64,000 nucleotides of DNA, taken from assembly GCA_000701625.1 (NCBI GenBank), contig JNJK01000009.1:101980-165979 (forward strand). The letters are read 5' to 3'. The notes under the pieces were generated by a model, which saw only the letters and a program-made list of their open reading frames with translations, did no database searches and was not told where the DNA came from. Shown in pieces: positions 34,402-42,836 of this stretch (positions are counted from its first letter, which is position 1; the number at the start of each line of letters is the position of its first letter). Source of the stretch: Lachnospiraceae bacterium MC2017. GTDB lineage: Bacteria > Bacillota > Clostridia > Lachnospirales > Lachnospiraceae. The translations under genes were made by a program, and so were the position numbers.

Positions 34402-35846
34402 TTCTTTAATTCTCCTATGATATCTATCGCATTTAGAACAAATGCAAGTACTTTATGTACTCTATCCATATGCAGCGGAAGCATGGACAGGAATAATGAA
34501 CATTCAAAAAGCCTGATCAGGTCATAATTCATGCCGGCTTCCTGTATCTTTTTTCTAAATTTCTCAACATATGCATGATTATCCCCATCAATGCGAAGGC
34601 TTAAAAGCAGCCCTTCATCTACTGTTATCTCATAGAGTCCGCTGTTCATGAAATCATAAGATCCGCAGATTGAATGTGATAATTTTGCTATATCATACAT
34701 AGGATCTGTGAAAAGTTCATCCTGTTTTTCTGCGCCCTTTGGATCTATAAACCGCATCAGATCTGCTTCTGCGGAATAAAGGATATTTGAGAAACAAAGG
34801 TCTCCGTGTCCAATGACTTCCACGAGTTTTTCCCTATGATTCCCTATCATTCTGTCATAGAGATTTTCATATGCTTTTACGATATCATCGATACCATCGT
34901 ACTTCGTCCCTGAACGGATCATTGAATCCAACACGGGATACTTAGGATCTTCTTTTAATTCTGCCATTCTCTGTTCGACTTTATCAATATACAGAGCTTT
35001 TCTCCTGGCATAGAATGTATCCCAGTCCACTTCTCTTTCTGTCCTCATAGAAATGAATCGGAACAGATCATTAAGTATTCGTTCAAATTCGTCGATGGAA
35101 ATCGCGCCATGAACATAACGGATAGCCAGATCCGTCATATGCATCCTTTCCATCGTATATGAGGCAGTACCATTTCCTTCTTTATAATCATAAGGTTCTA
35201 CAAACCAGTATTTCATCCGATCCGGCAAAAGATGATAGAATTTGTACTCAGCATGGATCTTACGTATATTTGTACTGGTCTTTACTACGTTATATTCATC
35301 ACCCTGAACAGAATTAAAAAATCTTGCTTCAAAACCGCTGGTAATAAACCTTAAGAAAGCATCTCTTCCTGAAATATCCGCAAATGCGTCTGCATCTATC
35401 TCCGGATATTCCTCTGCAGCAAGTCTGATCGCATCAGGGGTATCTGAATCCATCATCATTTCATCCCAGCTGTCGATATCAGGAAACATGACAACTGCTG
35501 TTTTTTCCTGATCTTTTACTATGTAACGTTCCCTTATATGAACTGCTTTTCTGATAAGAAGTTGAAATTCAGCAGGATCTTTTACTGCACAATCGGAAAA
35601 AATATGTACTACCGGCGTTTTTACAGAAAATGCTGACAGTTCAGGTGTATGATCCGAATCCATAAGCCAGAACTTTGTCTTAATAGCATTTTTTTCAAGT
35701 TCCTGAGCTTCTACGTGATGTTCGACTATTTCCCGGAGGCTTTTTCTTTTGTAGATAGTATTTCCAAAACTGTTTCCACCAGTTATGCCTCTTATCGCAT
35801 ACCCCGGTTTTATTCTGTCATCATATATTACAAAGACGTTCTTCAT
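34395..35846 (-). CDS. phosphotransferase (choline/aminoglycoside-kinase-like) with unknown N-terminal domain
   Basis: A 483-aa protein. The C-terminal part (about 165-480) is a kinase-like phosphotransferase: VVKT with K189, a helix C-like segment AEYKFYHLLP, the catalytic loop GHGDLCFSNIL with D349 and N354, and metal-binding D368 in FIDPKG. The first 160 residues resemble no domain I recognise; they hold an alternation of beta-strands and helices like a Rossmann-type domain. It may phosphorylate a sugar or an alditol or choline-like head group to decorate the polymer. It overlaps the flippase-like gene (ATGA) and the HAD gene. Confidence 0.72.
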   Translation of the reverse strand: MKNVFVIYDDRIKPGYAIRGITGGNSFGNTIYKRKSLREIVEHHVEAQELEKNAIKTKFWLMDSDHTPELSAFSVKTPVVHIFSDCAVKDPAEFQLLIRKAVHIRERYIVKDQEKTAVVMFPDIDSWDEMMMDSDTPDAIRLAAEEYPEIDADAFADISGRDAFLRFITSGFEARFFNSVQGDEYNVVKTSTNIRKIHAEYKFYHLLPDRMKYWFVEPYDYKEGNGTASYTMERMHMTDLAIRYVHGAISIDEFERILNDLFRFISMRTEREVDWDTFYARRKALYIDKVEQRMAELKEDPKYPVLDSMIRSGTKYDGIDDIVKAYENLYDRMIGNHREKLVEVIGHGDLCFSNILYSAEADLMRFIDPKGAEKQDELFTDPMYDIAKLSHSICGSYDFMNSGLYEITVDEGLLLSLRIDGDNHAYVEKFRKKIQEAGMNYDLIRLFECSLFLSMLPLHMDRVHKVLAFVLNAIDIIGELKNC

Positions 35847-36604
35847 CTTACCCTTTCACCCCTTACAATAACCACTGCTGCAGAGATTACCATGGCCACA
35901 AAGATCAGTACGACAGCGAGTATATGGTAAAAATGACCAAGTGCACTGTTCCCTGCCATGAATATTGAATTTATATAGGTATTAAATTCCTGTATACCAA
36001 ACTTTCGTCCAAAGAACGCCGCACAGGTTCTTAAAGCCAGAAATTCTGCTCCCCACCCGATGAATGAGGAAAGAAGTATCATGGGACTTCTGCCCCTTAT
36101 AAGACTTCTCGCAAACAGGTACCATTCATTTGCCGTATCAAGTGCCGTCAGTACCGCCATCGCTCTTTCGGATTTTTTCGTCGTTACGAGATAGCGGTTT
36201 AAGAAACTGTAGGAAGGCGCAAATGACAAATATATAAAAAGCAGTATTAACAGACACATGAACAGTACTGCCGGTATCGCATTAAGAGTACCCGTAAAGA
36301 ACAACTCAAAAGGCAGGATTATAACAAGCAGCGCCGTTGTGTCAAAAAAGCGGTCCATTACCACACTCAGGACGCCAGTCTTGACGTATCCTGTCATGTG
36401 ATAGACCGCTCCTATCCTATAAATCTCACCAAGTTTAAATGGGATTATGAGATTTATAAATGTTGTACGAAAATAGAGAAACAGCACATCTGCAAATGCG
36501 AGCTTTTTTTCTTCCAATAGCACCAGATAAAACCGTATGAACTTTGCAATATGGGCTGCTCCGAAAAAGATCAGGAACAGCACCACTTCTGCTGTTATCA
36601 TCAT
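35843..36604 (-). CDS. flippase-like membrane protein (LPG-synthase TM/UPF0104 family)
   Basis: A 253-aa protein with about seven hydrophobic segments. IIPFKLGEIYRI is the family signature that corresponds to the P-x-x-x-GE block of lysylphosphatidylglycerol synthase transmembrane domains (MprF N-terminus) and AglD-like proteins. Members flip or handle polyprenyl-linked or lipid cargo. It overlaps the upstream GT2 gene and the downstream phosphotransferase by four bases each. It might carry the product of that polyprenol-phosphate GT2 across the membrane. Start: ATG at 36604 with GGAGA. Identification rests on topology and the short motif. Confidence 0.68.
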   Translation of the reverse strand: MMITAEVVLFLIFFGAAHIAKFIRFYLVLLEEKKLAFADVLFLYFRTTFINLIIPFKLGEIYRIGAVYHMTGYVKTGVLSVVMDRFFDTTALLVIILPFELFFTGTLNAIPAVLFMCLLILLFIYLSFAPSYSFLNRYLVTTKKSERAMAVLTALDTANEWYLFARSLIRGRSPMILLSSFIGWGAEFLALRTCAAFFGRKFGIQEFNTYINSIFMAGNSALGHFYHILAVVLIFVAMVISAAVVIVRGERVR

Positions 36605-37395
36605 CTGGTTATCTCCTCTGCACGATATGAATCGACAACTTTTGTTCTATATTCTCCGCGTATAGTCGTAGGACAATCTACAAAGCTGAAGAGCATTTTC
36701 AGTACTTTGATCGCCTGTGACGTCATTTTTACATTTGAGACCTGATCTGTTTCTCTCCAGGATATTGGGAAAAATCTGCAGGTCTGATTATAGAATCTGA
36801 GAGCCATTACCATGCAGTAATTGAAAGTCAGATCGTCAGGAAATCTCTCATAGAATCCATCTTTCAGCATGGATACCTGATACATATTTAATCCGCTTCC
36901 GAGATCAAATACTCTCTGACGTATGGCTGCGGCAAAAAGGAAATCATAAACTACGTTTCCGAATGTACGAAAAAGTGAATAACCTTCAAGTCTCGATCCT
37001 AACATGAATCTTGCGCCGAGTATACAGTCATAAGCTTTATAAAGCTTTTTCTGCAATACAGGCAGGAAGTCATGGATATTTCCCTGATCGTCTCCGTGGA
37101 GAACTATTATTTCATCAAACTTATTTTTTACTGCATAACCAAACGCAACTTTATGAGAACCACCGAGACCATAGTTATCTGCATTTCTCAGTAGATGGAG
37201 CGGTATTTCGGGATGTGCTTCTGCAAAATCCAGCACTGCCTGTTCTGTGTTATCTGTGCTGCGGTTATTTACTACGATGACCTCAGTGATATACTGCATG
37301 ATCTCGGAGTCGAGCTGCGAAAGAACTCTTGTGATCTGATTTTCACAGTTATATGCAGGAATGAATAACAGTATTTTGTCTTTTGCTTTGCTCAT
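36601..37395 (-). CDS. GT2 glycosyltransferase, polyprenol-phosphate (DPM1-like)
   Basis: A 264-aa family 2 glycosyltransferase close to dolichol/polyprenol-phosphate mannosyl- and glucosyltransferases. Motifs: LLFIPAYNCENQI, VVNNRSTDNT, and HGDDQG as the nucleotide-sugar metal site, then GARFMLGSRLEGYSL and FDLGSGLNMY. It has no membrane segments of its own, unlike GtrB enzymes, and would make Und-P-sugar. It is coupled (4-base overlap) to the flippase-like gene. Start: ATG at 37395 with AAGGAG. A second polyprenol-phosphate type GT2 is at 39048. Confidence 0.88.
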   Translation of the reverse strand: MSKAKDKILLFIPAYNCENQITRVLSQLDSEIMQYITEVIVVNNRSTDNTEQAVLDFAEAHPEIPLHLLRNADNYGLGGSHKVAFGYAVKNKFDEIIVLHGDDQGNIHDFLPVLQKKLYKAYDCILGARFMLGSRLEGYSLFRTFGNVVYDFLFAAAIRQRVFDLGSGLNMYQVSMLKDGFYERFPDDLTFNYCMVMALRFYNQTCRFFPISWRETDQVSNVKMTSQAIKVLKMLFSFVDCPTTIRGEYRTKVVDSYRAEEITR

Positions 37396-37409
37396 CTTTT
37401 GCTCCTTCC

Positions 37410-38522
37410 TTACAATCCTTCGTAAACGATAGGTTCAAATAACTCGCCTGTGCGGTAATCCATGATCTGCGGATCCTGGCGATTAATTGCGAAGTAGGCT
37501 GCGTTTTTGCCTGCATCTGTTCCTACTGCATTTAGGGCATCCTGATCGTAGTGATACGTATCCGTCATATGATCTGCTCCAAAGTTGGAGAAGAGAGTGG
37601 ATACCAGTACAAATCTGGGATCTGTCCTGCAGAGTTCTGTCTGCACATCAAGGATCCTTTTGTATGCGTCGGGATCAGTGTTTGTTGCCCCTATACGTAT
37701 CATCAGGAATTTGTCGATACCGCAGTAGAACATTTTATTTGAGAATACGTTTATATCAGAGAGATATTGTTCTGTGGAAACGTTTTCTATTACGTCATTT
37801 TCTCCCTGCAGAAATACCAAAAACTGGTTTCTTACCTCATATCCGTTTTCTTTGAGCCAGGTTTTGGCATTTAAGAATCTCGTCTTTACGTCTTCACCTA
37901 CAGCTTCTGTTGCCCAGTAAGTTGATGGTGTTCCGCCCTTTGATGCAGATACTGCTACTACAGGCACTCCTGTCTCTTCATAGTAGGCATTTACAAATGC
38001 TGTTACAAGAGTTCCTCTTTTTATGAACATATCGTTCATTGTGGGAGTATTTTCATAAAAGCCAAAGGGCTCTGTTATAGTATACAGTTTTGACGGATCT
38101 GATACCGAACGGAATTCTCCTCCTGCTCCTTCTGTGAGCGCCGGCGCTTTTGACACATCTCCGCCCCAGCCTGCCATGTTACTCTGTCCTGCAAAAACGA
38201 TCAGGTCTACGGAAACAGTTGTGCTCTTGTCCTCTGTCTTGATCTCAGTTTCTTCTGCTTCTTCGAGCTTTTTCTTGATCTCAGGAGAAATATTTGCCTT
38301 ATTTGCCGATACCGGTTCAAGTTCCGGATCTGAGACTTCTACAGTTCCTGCCGCAGTCGCCAGGATACTCTCCGGTACTGTTCCGTTTGCACGTGCCTGA
38401 ACAGATCTGTGATATTTCTTAACCGCAAAAAAAGCCAATACAATAACACATAGTAAAAGCACAACGGCACCTAAATATATCACGGGTCTTATTCTGTTTT
38501 TAACTCTGCTGACTTTACCCAA
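37410..38522 (-). CDS. membrane-anchored SGNH acetylesterase (SASA family)
   Basis: A 370-aa protein with one N-terminal transmembrane helix (13-33), a Glu-rich stalk (about 50-103) and an extracellular esterase domain of the sialic-acid acetylesterase/carbohydrate esterase group. The nucleophile S114 lies in FAGQSNMAG, block III reads FLQGEND, and the acid-base pair D321-x-x-H324 lies in DTYHYDQ. It would remove acetyl groups from surface glycans. Because two MBOAT acyltransferase pairs occur in this window, it may balance acetylation of the locus polymer; this is inference. Start: ATG at 38522. It is 14-15 bases from both neighbours. Confidence 0.85.
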   Translation of the reverse strand: MGKVSRVKNRIRPVIYLGAVVLLLCVIVLAFFAVKKYHRSVQARANGTVPESILATAAGTVEVSDPELEPVSANKANISPEIKKKLEEAEETEIKTEDKSTTVSVDLIVFAGQSNMAGWGGDVSKAPALTEGAGGEFRSVSDPSKLYTITEPFGFYENTPTMNDMFIKRGTLVTAFVNAYYEETGVPVVAVSASKGGTPSTYWATEAVGEDVKTRFLNAKTWLKENGYEVRNQFLVFLQGENDVIENVSTEQYLSDINVFSNKMFYCGIDKFLMIRIGATNTDPDAYKRILDVQTELCRTDPRFVLVSTLFSNFGADHMTDTYHYDQDALNAVGTDAGKNAAYFAINRQDPQIMDYRTGELFEPIVYEGL

Positions 38523-38537
38523 AAGTATTTACCTTAC

Positions 38538-39005
38538 TTAGTTCTTCTTTTCTATAAAGATCTTTCTGGAAATGAAGTTGTAAACCATTACTATGCCAGT
38601 CGCAAAAATCTTTCCAATGAGTTCCTTGAAGTCCCAAAGAAGCCCGCTTCTTAAGAAAGGTGTGATGTCATAGATCGCAAGGACACCCATGATGATTCCT
38701 TCATTAAGAACCAGTCCAATGGCTGAAAGAATAACAAAAATAGTAAACTCTGCTTTTCTGTCCTTGCTTTCGTCACGTTCAAATACATATTTCATGCTGA
38801 CGATATAATTGAACGTAACTGAGATCATAAAACCAAAAAATGCTGCAACAGCAACTGTAAACTTCTCTTTTCCAAAAATAAAGATAATAGCGGAGTAAAC
38901 TGCAAAATCTATTACAAAAGAAAGTCCACCTACCACACCAAAACGAAGTATCTGCTGGATAAGTGTAGGTTTCTGTGTTTCTGTTGATTTTAATGACATT
39001 TCCAT
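38538..39005 (-). CDS. GtrA family membrane protein
   Basis: A 155-aa protein with four hydrophobic segments, the whole-length GtrA family signature (RFGVVGGLSFVIDFAVY near residue 21, FNYIVSMKYVF near 70, and a C-terminal KxFATGIVMVYNFISRK). GtrA proteins are thought to flip undecaprenyl-phosphate-linked glucose or similar sugars. It lies 42 bases after a DPM1-like GT2 and a GT87-like transferase, so the three look like a complete three-component glycosylation system. Start: ATG at 39005 with AGAGGA. Confidence 0.92.
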   Translation of the reverse strand: MEMSLKSTETQKPTLIQQILRFGVVGGLSFVIDFAVYSAIIFIFGKEKFTVAVAAFFGFMISVTFNYIVSMKYVFERDESKDRKAEFTIFVILSAIGLVLNEGIIMGVLAIYDITPFLRSGLLWDFKELIGKIFATGIVMVYNFISRKIFIEKKN

Positions 39006-39047
39006 AAATTCCTCTTTCTAACTAAAACAAACAGATATGTTCTGTCA

Positions 39048-39752
39048 TCACAGTACCTTATTCAAGCGAATAAAGTCACGCAGTGCATTTTTTCCGATTC
39101 CGAAGATCCTCTTCATATTGATGGAATTTACTCCACCCTGACGGGGACGGAAAGTTATCGGGATAAATCTCAGGTTTTTGTTATGCTTCGTATATGCAAC
39201 AGTGAGAAGTACGTTTGTTAAGAAATAGTTCTTTGGAACGTATTTGATCTCACGCTTTAATGTGTCTGCCTTCATGAGACGGAACGGGGTATTTGCATCT
39301 TTTACCCATACGTGGAAACACAGGAATATCACGGTCTTTAATACCTTTGTGACAAATACTCTGGATCCTCCATCCTGTCTGTGGTTTCTGTAACCGACTA
39401 TCATGTCATAGTGACGGCGGCATCTCCAAAATGCCGGAAATTCCTCAGGACGTGTCTGACCATCAGAATCTGTCTGAAATACATAATCAGCGCCCTGCTC
39501 CAATGCATAATGATATCCGTACAGGATCGTAGGACCATGTCCGGAGTTTTCCTTATGGAGCGCTACAAGCTGTGGACGCTTTGCCGCCTCTTCCTGAAGC
39601 ACGCTCCATGTACTGTCACGACTTCCGTCATCGATCACTACCAGACGACTTTCCTCTCCGGTCATGACCACCATAGGATACCATTCTTCGATTACTTCCC
39701 TGATAGTTGCTTCTTCATTGTAAGCAGGGATTACTGCATAAAGCTTATCCAT
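39048..39752 (-). CDS. GT2 polyprenol-phosphate glycosyltransferase (GtrB-like)
   Basis: A 234-aa enzyme of the DPM1/GtrB group: LYAVIPAYNEEATI, VVIDDGSRDST, the QTDSDGQ metal site and FRLMKADTLKREI. It makes Und-P-hexose from a nucleotide sugar at the inner membrane face. It lacks the two C-terminal transmembrane helices of GtrB, so GtrA probably holds the product. It overlaps the GT87-like gene by eight bases and precedes GtrA. Start: ATG at 39752. Confidence 0.9.
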   Translation of the reverse strand: MDKLYAVIPAYNEEATIREVIEEWYPMVVMTGEESRLVVIDDGSRDSTWSVLQEEAAKRPQLVALHKENSGHGPTILYGYHYALEQGADYVFQTDSDGQTRPEEFPAFWRCRRHYDMIVGYRNHRQDGGSRVFVTKVLKTVIFLCFHVWVKDANTPFRLMKADTLKREIKYVPKNYFLTNVLLTVAYTKHNKNLRFIPITFRPRQGGVNSINMKRIFGIGKNALRDFIRLNKVL

Positions 39753-40995
39753 GACATTCCCTTTCTTCTATCACACAGCGAACAAAACTTGCCAGATAAA
39801 CGATCATATAACCATAATAAAGTACTGCTGCTATCATAAGTGCCTTTTCATTTTCTGAAAAGACCCTCATGCCAAAACTTACCCATATGAGCAAAACACT
39901 GTACAAAAGCATCAGCTTATCTTTTATAGCTTCTAGTGGTTCTGAATGGCCTAAACCTCTTATTGCAAGAGCCCCTGATGCAGCTGTCATAAGCACAAAG
40001 TAATCATATGATCTGTGATAGGTCATTACAAGACTAACCAAAAGCAGAAGCGAAAAAACTTCTTTATCCATGTTTGCCGGAACTACAAACACTGCTGCAA
40101 AAAGTACAACCATCAATGCCACTGTAATAAGTACAGACCATGATGCACCACCTGTCAGCGCACCGACATCTATTGACCCCTCACCTGTAAGCGCTGCCGA
40201 TACCTTTAACGGTTTTATGATCATATCCATAAAGGATTCATTGAGCAGTCTTGCTGCCACAAATGTACCGACCACGTGAGGAACAACAGAGATCACAAAC
40301 TCTTTCCATTTTTTCTTATAAATGAAATATAGTGCAAGCGGTGCTGTAAGCGTATACTTAAAGTATGACACCGACAAGCTGAGTCCTGATAAAACCGCAT
40401 ATAAATAAGGGTTCTTATGCTCCTGCTCTCCCTTTTCGGTGATCCAGACAGCTAAGAGGAAAAACATAAACGAAAATAACGTATGTTGTCCTACACCAAT
40501 CTGATTTCGCCAGGGTGTTCCTGCAACCATAATGAGACTTAATAATAAAAATGTCTCATTTTTCATCTCTTTTAAGAAAGTCTTTCTCAAAAGGAAAATG
40601 ATAAGAGCAGTAAATATAAGATTTAAGATAAGCCACAGCACTTTTGCGGTACCGTATGACAGAAGAGTTAATGGAAAGAGCTCGTAAAGAAGACTTGGAA
40701 ACTGATTGGCTTCCATTTTCTGTGGAGCATCTATCGCTCTAAAGGCTTCATAAAACTCTCTGATACCATCCCGTTCCAATGCTCCTGTCGGGCTAAGGCT
40801 TTCTGTGTAGGGATCTATCCGCATGGTAAGCGCCTTTGCAGCATCCCACTGAAAGTCCTGACTGAAATGCAGGGCGTTCCTCACGCCCTGCACCACTGAA
40901 AGCACCGTCAACAGAACTAACATCACATACACTGCCCTGCAGAACACTTTCTTTTTATTCAAAGCTTTATCCTCATTATGATTTTCATGCACCAA
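39745..40995 (-). CDS. GT87-like (DUF2029) membrane glycosyltransferase
   Basis: A polytopic membrane protein of about 416 aa with roughly ten hydrophobic segments and an N-terminal aspartate-bearing loop (WDAAKALTMRIDPY) after the first segment, the hallmark of GT-C enzymes that use lipid-phosphate sugars on the outer face. FPSLLYELFP and the GVGQHTLF loop match the GT87/DUF2029 family. It would use the Und-P-sugar made by the adjacent GT2 and flipped by GtrA. Start: the TTG at 40995 or GTG at 40992 overlaps the pgm stop; a TTG at 40962 has a better site (GAGG) and cannot be excluded. No codon is certain. Confidence 0.78.
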   Translation of the reverse strand: MVHENHNEDKALNKKKVFCRAVYVMLVLLTVLSVVQGVRNALHFSQDFQWDAAKALTMRIDPYTESLSPTGALERDGIREFYEAFRAIDAPQKMEANQFPSLLYELFPLTLLSYGTAKVLWLILNLIFTALIIFLLRKTFLKEMKNETFLLLSLIMVAGTPWRNQIGVGQHTLFSFMFFLLAVWITEKGEQEHKNPYLYAVLSGLSLSVSYFKYTLTAPLALYFIYKKKWKEFVISVVPHVVGTFVAARLLNESFMDMIIKPLKVSAALTGEGSIDVGALTGGASWSVLITVALMVVLFAAVFVVPANMDKEVFSLLLLVSLVMTYHRSYDYFVLMTAASGALAIRGLGHSEPLEAIKDKLMLLYSVLLIWVSFGMRVFSENEKALMIAAVLYYGYMIVYLASFVRCVIEERECHG

Positions 40996-42715
40996 GCTTT
41001 TTGATGACTTCCTGCTTCAGTTCTTCAAGATTCTTTTCGGATTCCTCAAGGCTGTTTCCTTTTACACCCATATAGAACTTGATCTTCGGCTCTGTACCTG
41101 AAGGACGCACACAGCACCAGGAATTATTTTCAAGGTCGAAGTACAGTACATTTGAAATCGGAAGGCCTGTTCTGCTCTTCTCTCCGTTTGCCATATTTGT
41201 TACTTCGTCTTTCTGATAATCACGGAATTCCTTAACGGCAAGACCGGCAATTTCCTTAGGCGGATTATTGCGGATCCTCTCCATCATATCCTGAATCTCC
41301 TTTGCTCCATCAACGCCCTTGAGTGTTACTGTATGAATTCCTTCTCTGTAATATCCGTATTTTTTGTAGATATTTAGCATCTGATCCCATACGGTGATAT
41401 TACGTGTCTTGCACCATGCAGCTACTTCAGCAAGGCACATCACAGCAACGATAGCATCCTTGTCACGTGCATGTGTTCCAACGAGGCAGCCATAGGATTC
41501 TTCATATCCAAAGACATACTCGTAAGAGTTATTCTCCTCAAACCACTTTATCTGCTCGCCGATGTACTTAAAGCCTGTAAGTACTTCGATAAGTTTCAGC
41601 TTATATTCTTCTGCGATAGGATCTGCCATATTGCTGGAAACAATTGTCTTTACGAGAGCTCCGTTTTCAGGAAGCTTACCCATCTCAGCAAGTTCGCGGA
41701 TACGATACTCAGCGATCAGGATACCTGACATATTTCCTGTGAAAGGCATATATTCGCCTGTAGCAGTATCCTTCGCATAAATTCCGAGGCGGTCTGCATC
41801 AGGATCTGTTGCCATTACAATATCAGCATCTTTTTCCTTTGCAAGCTTGAGCGCAAGTGTAAATGCCTTAGGATCCTCCGGATTAGGATACTCAAGTGTT
41901 GTAAAATCAGGATCCGGAAGTTCCTGCTCAGGAACAACATAAACATTTTCAAATCCAAGTTCCTTAAGCACTCGTCTTACGGGCACATTACCTGTTCCAT
42001 GGAACGGTGAATAAACGATCTTTATATCCTTTGCAGCTTTCTGAAGGAGATCCGGATGGATTATAAGTTTTTTGAGTTCTGCGATGTATTTATCATCGAT
42101 CTCGCTGCCTATTACTTCATAAAGTCCCTTTGCCTTTGCATCAGCAAGTCCCATTGTCTTTGCGTCGCTGTAGGACTTAACTGCGTCTACTTCACTGATG
42201 ATATCTTTATCACGCGGTGCGGTTATCTGCGCGCCGTCCTCCCAATAAACCTTATAGCCATTGTATTCCGGCGGATTGTGGCTGGCTGTGATAACTACTC
42301 CGGCTGTACAGTGAAGCTCACGAAGCGCATAGGAAAGCTCCGGTGTAGGACGAAGTGAATCAAATACATATGCCTTAATACCATTTGCTGCAAGACACAG
42401 CGCCGTTACATCTGCAAATTCCGGTGACATGCGACGGCAATCATATGCGATCGCCACGCCCTTATCCTGTGTTCCTTCTTTAAGGATGTAATTTGCAAGT
42501 CCCTGTGTTGCCTTACGTACGGTATAGATGTTCATTCGGTTTGAACCTGCTCCGATAACACCTCTGAGTCCGCCTGTTCCAAATGCAAGATCCTTATAAA
42601 ATCTGTCCTGAATTTCTGCTTCATTGTCTGAAATCGACTGAAGCTCTTTTTTTGTTTCTTCATCAAAATACGGATCGTTCATCCAGTATTCGTACTTTTC
42701 TTTATAATTATCCAT
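40985..42715 (-). CDS. pgm: phosphoglucomutase/phosphomannomutase
   Basis: A 576-aa alpha-D-phosphohexomutase that interconverts hexose 1- and 6-phosphates, supplying glucose-1-phosphate for dTDP- and UDP-sugars. Phosphoserine S145 lies in TASHNPPEYNGYK, the metal loop DPDADR at 304-309, the sugar-binding loop YEESYGCLVG follows, and the phosphate-binding RPSGTEPKIKFY ends it. The length fits the PgcA/Pgm type of Firmicutes. A promoter-like extended -10 (TGT-TATAAT) lies in the 121-base gap upstream, so it may start a subtranscript. Start: ATG at 42715 with GAGGAG. Its stop overlaps the GT87-like gene. Confidence 0.95.
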   Translation of the reverse strand: MDNYKEKYEYWMNDPYFDEETKKELQSISDNEAEIQDRFYKDLAFGTGGLRGVIGAGSNRMNIYTVRKATQGLANYILKEGTQDKGVAIAYDCRRMSPEFADVTALCLAANGIKAYVFDSLRPTPELSYALRELHCTAGVVITASHNPPEYNGYKVYWEDGAQITAPRDKDIISEVDAVKSYSDAKTMGLADAKAKGLYEVIGSEIDDKYIAELKKLIIHPDLLQKAAKDIKIVYSPFHGTGNVPVRRVLKELGFENVYVVPEQELPDPDFTTLEYPNPEDPKAFTLALKLAKEKDADIVMATDPDADRLGIYAKDTATGEYMPFTGNMSGILIAEYRIRELAEMGKLPENGALVKTIVSSNMADPIAEEYKLKLIEVLTGFKYIGEQIKWFEENNSYEYVFGYEESYGCLVGTHARDKDAIVAVMCLAEVAAWCKTRNITVWDQMLNIYKKYGYYREGIHTVTLKGVDGAKEIQDMMERIRNNPPKEIAGLAVKEFRDYQKDEVTNMANGEKSRTGLPISNVLYFDLENNSWCCVRPSGTEPKIKFYMGVKGNSLEESEKNLEELKQEVIKKLGA

Positions 42716-42823
42716 TTTTTACACACTCCTCTATGATTGAAAGATGCCCGTTTTACTTGCGGATCCAACGGTTATTCTGCTTTTATTGTCCTGCGCTTAA
42801 GCATCTTGAATTTAAACAGATAC

Positions 42824-42832
42824 ATTATAACA
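42824..42832 (-). promoter_or_regulatory. possible internal promoter (extended -10) upstream of pgm
   Basis: Minus strand TG-T-TATAAT at 42824-42832, at the end of the GT2 gene; no clear -35. It would allow pgm and the genes after it to be made at a higher level. Confidence 0.45.
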
Positions 42833-42836
42833 CATA

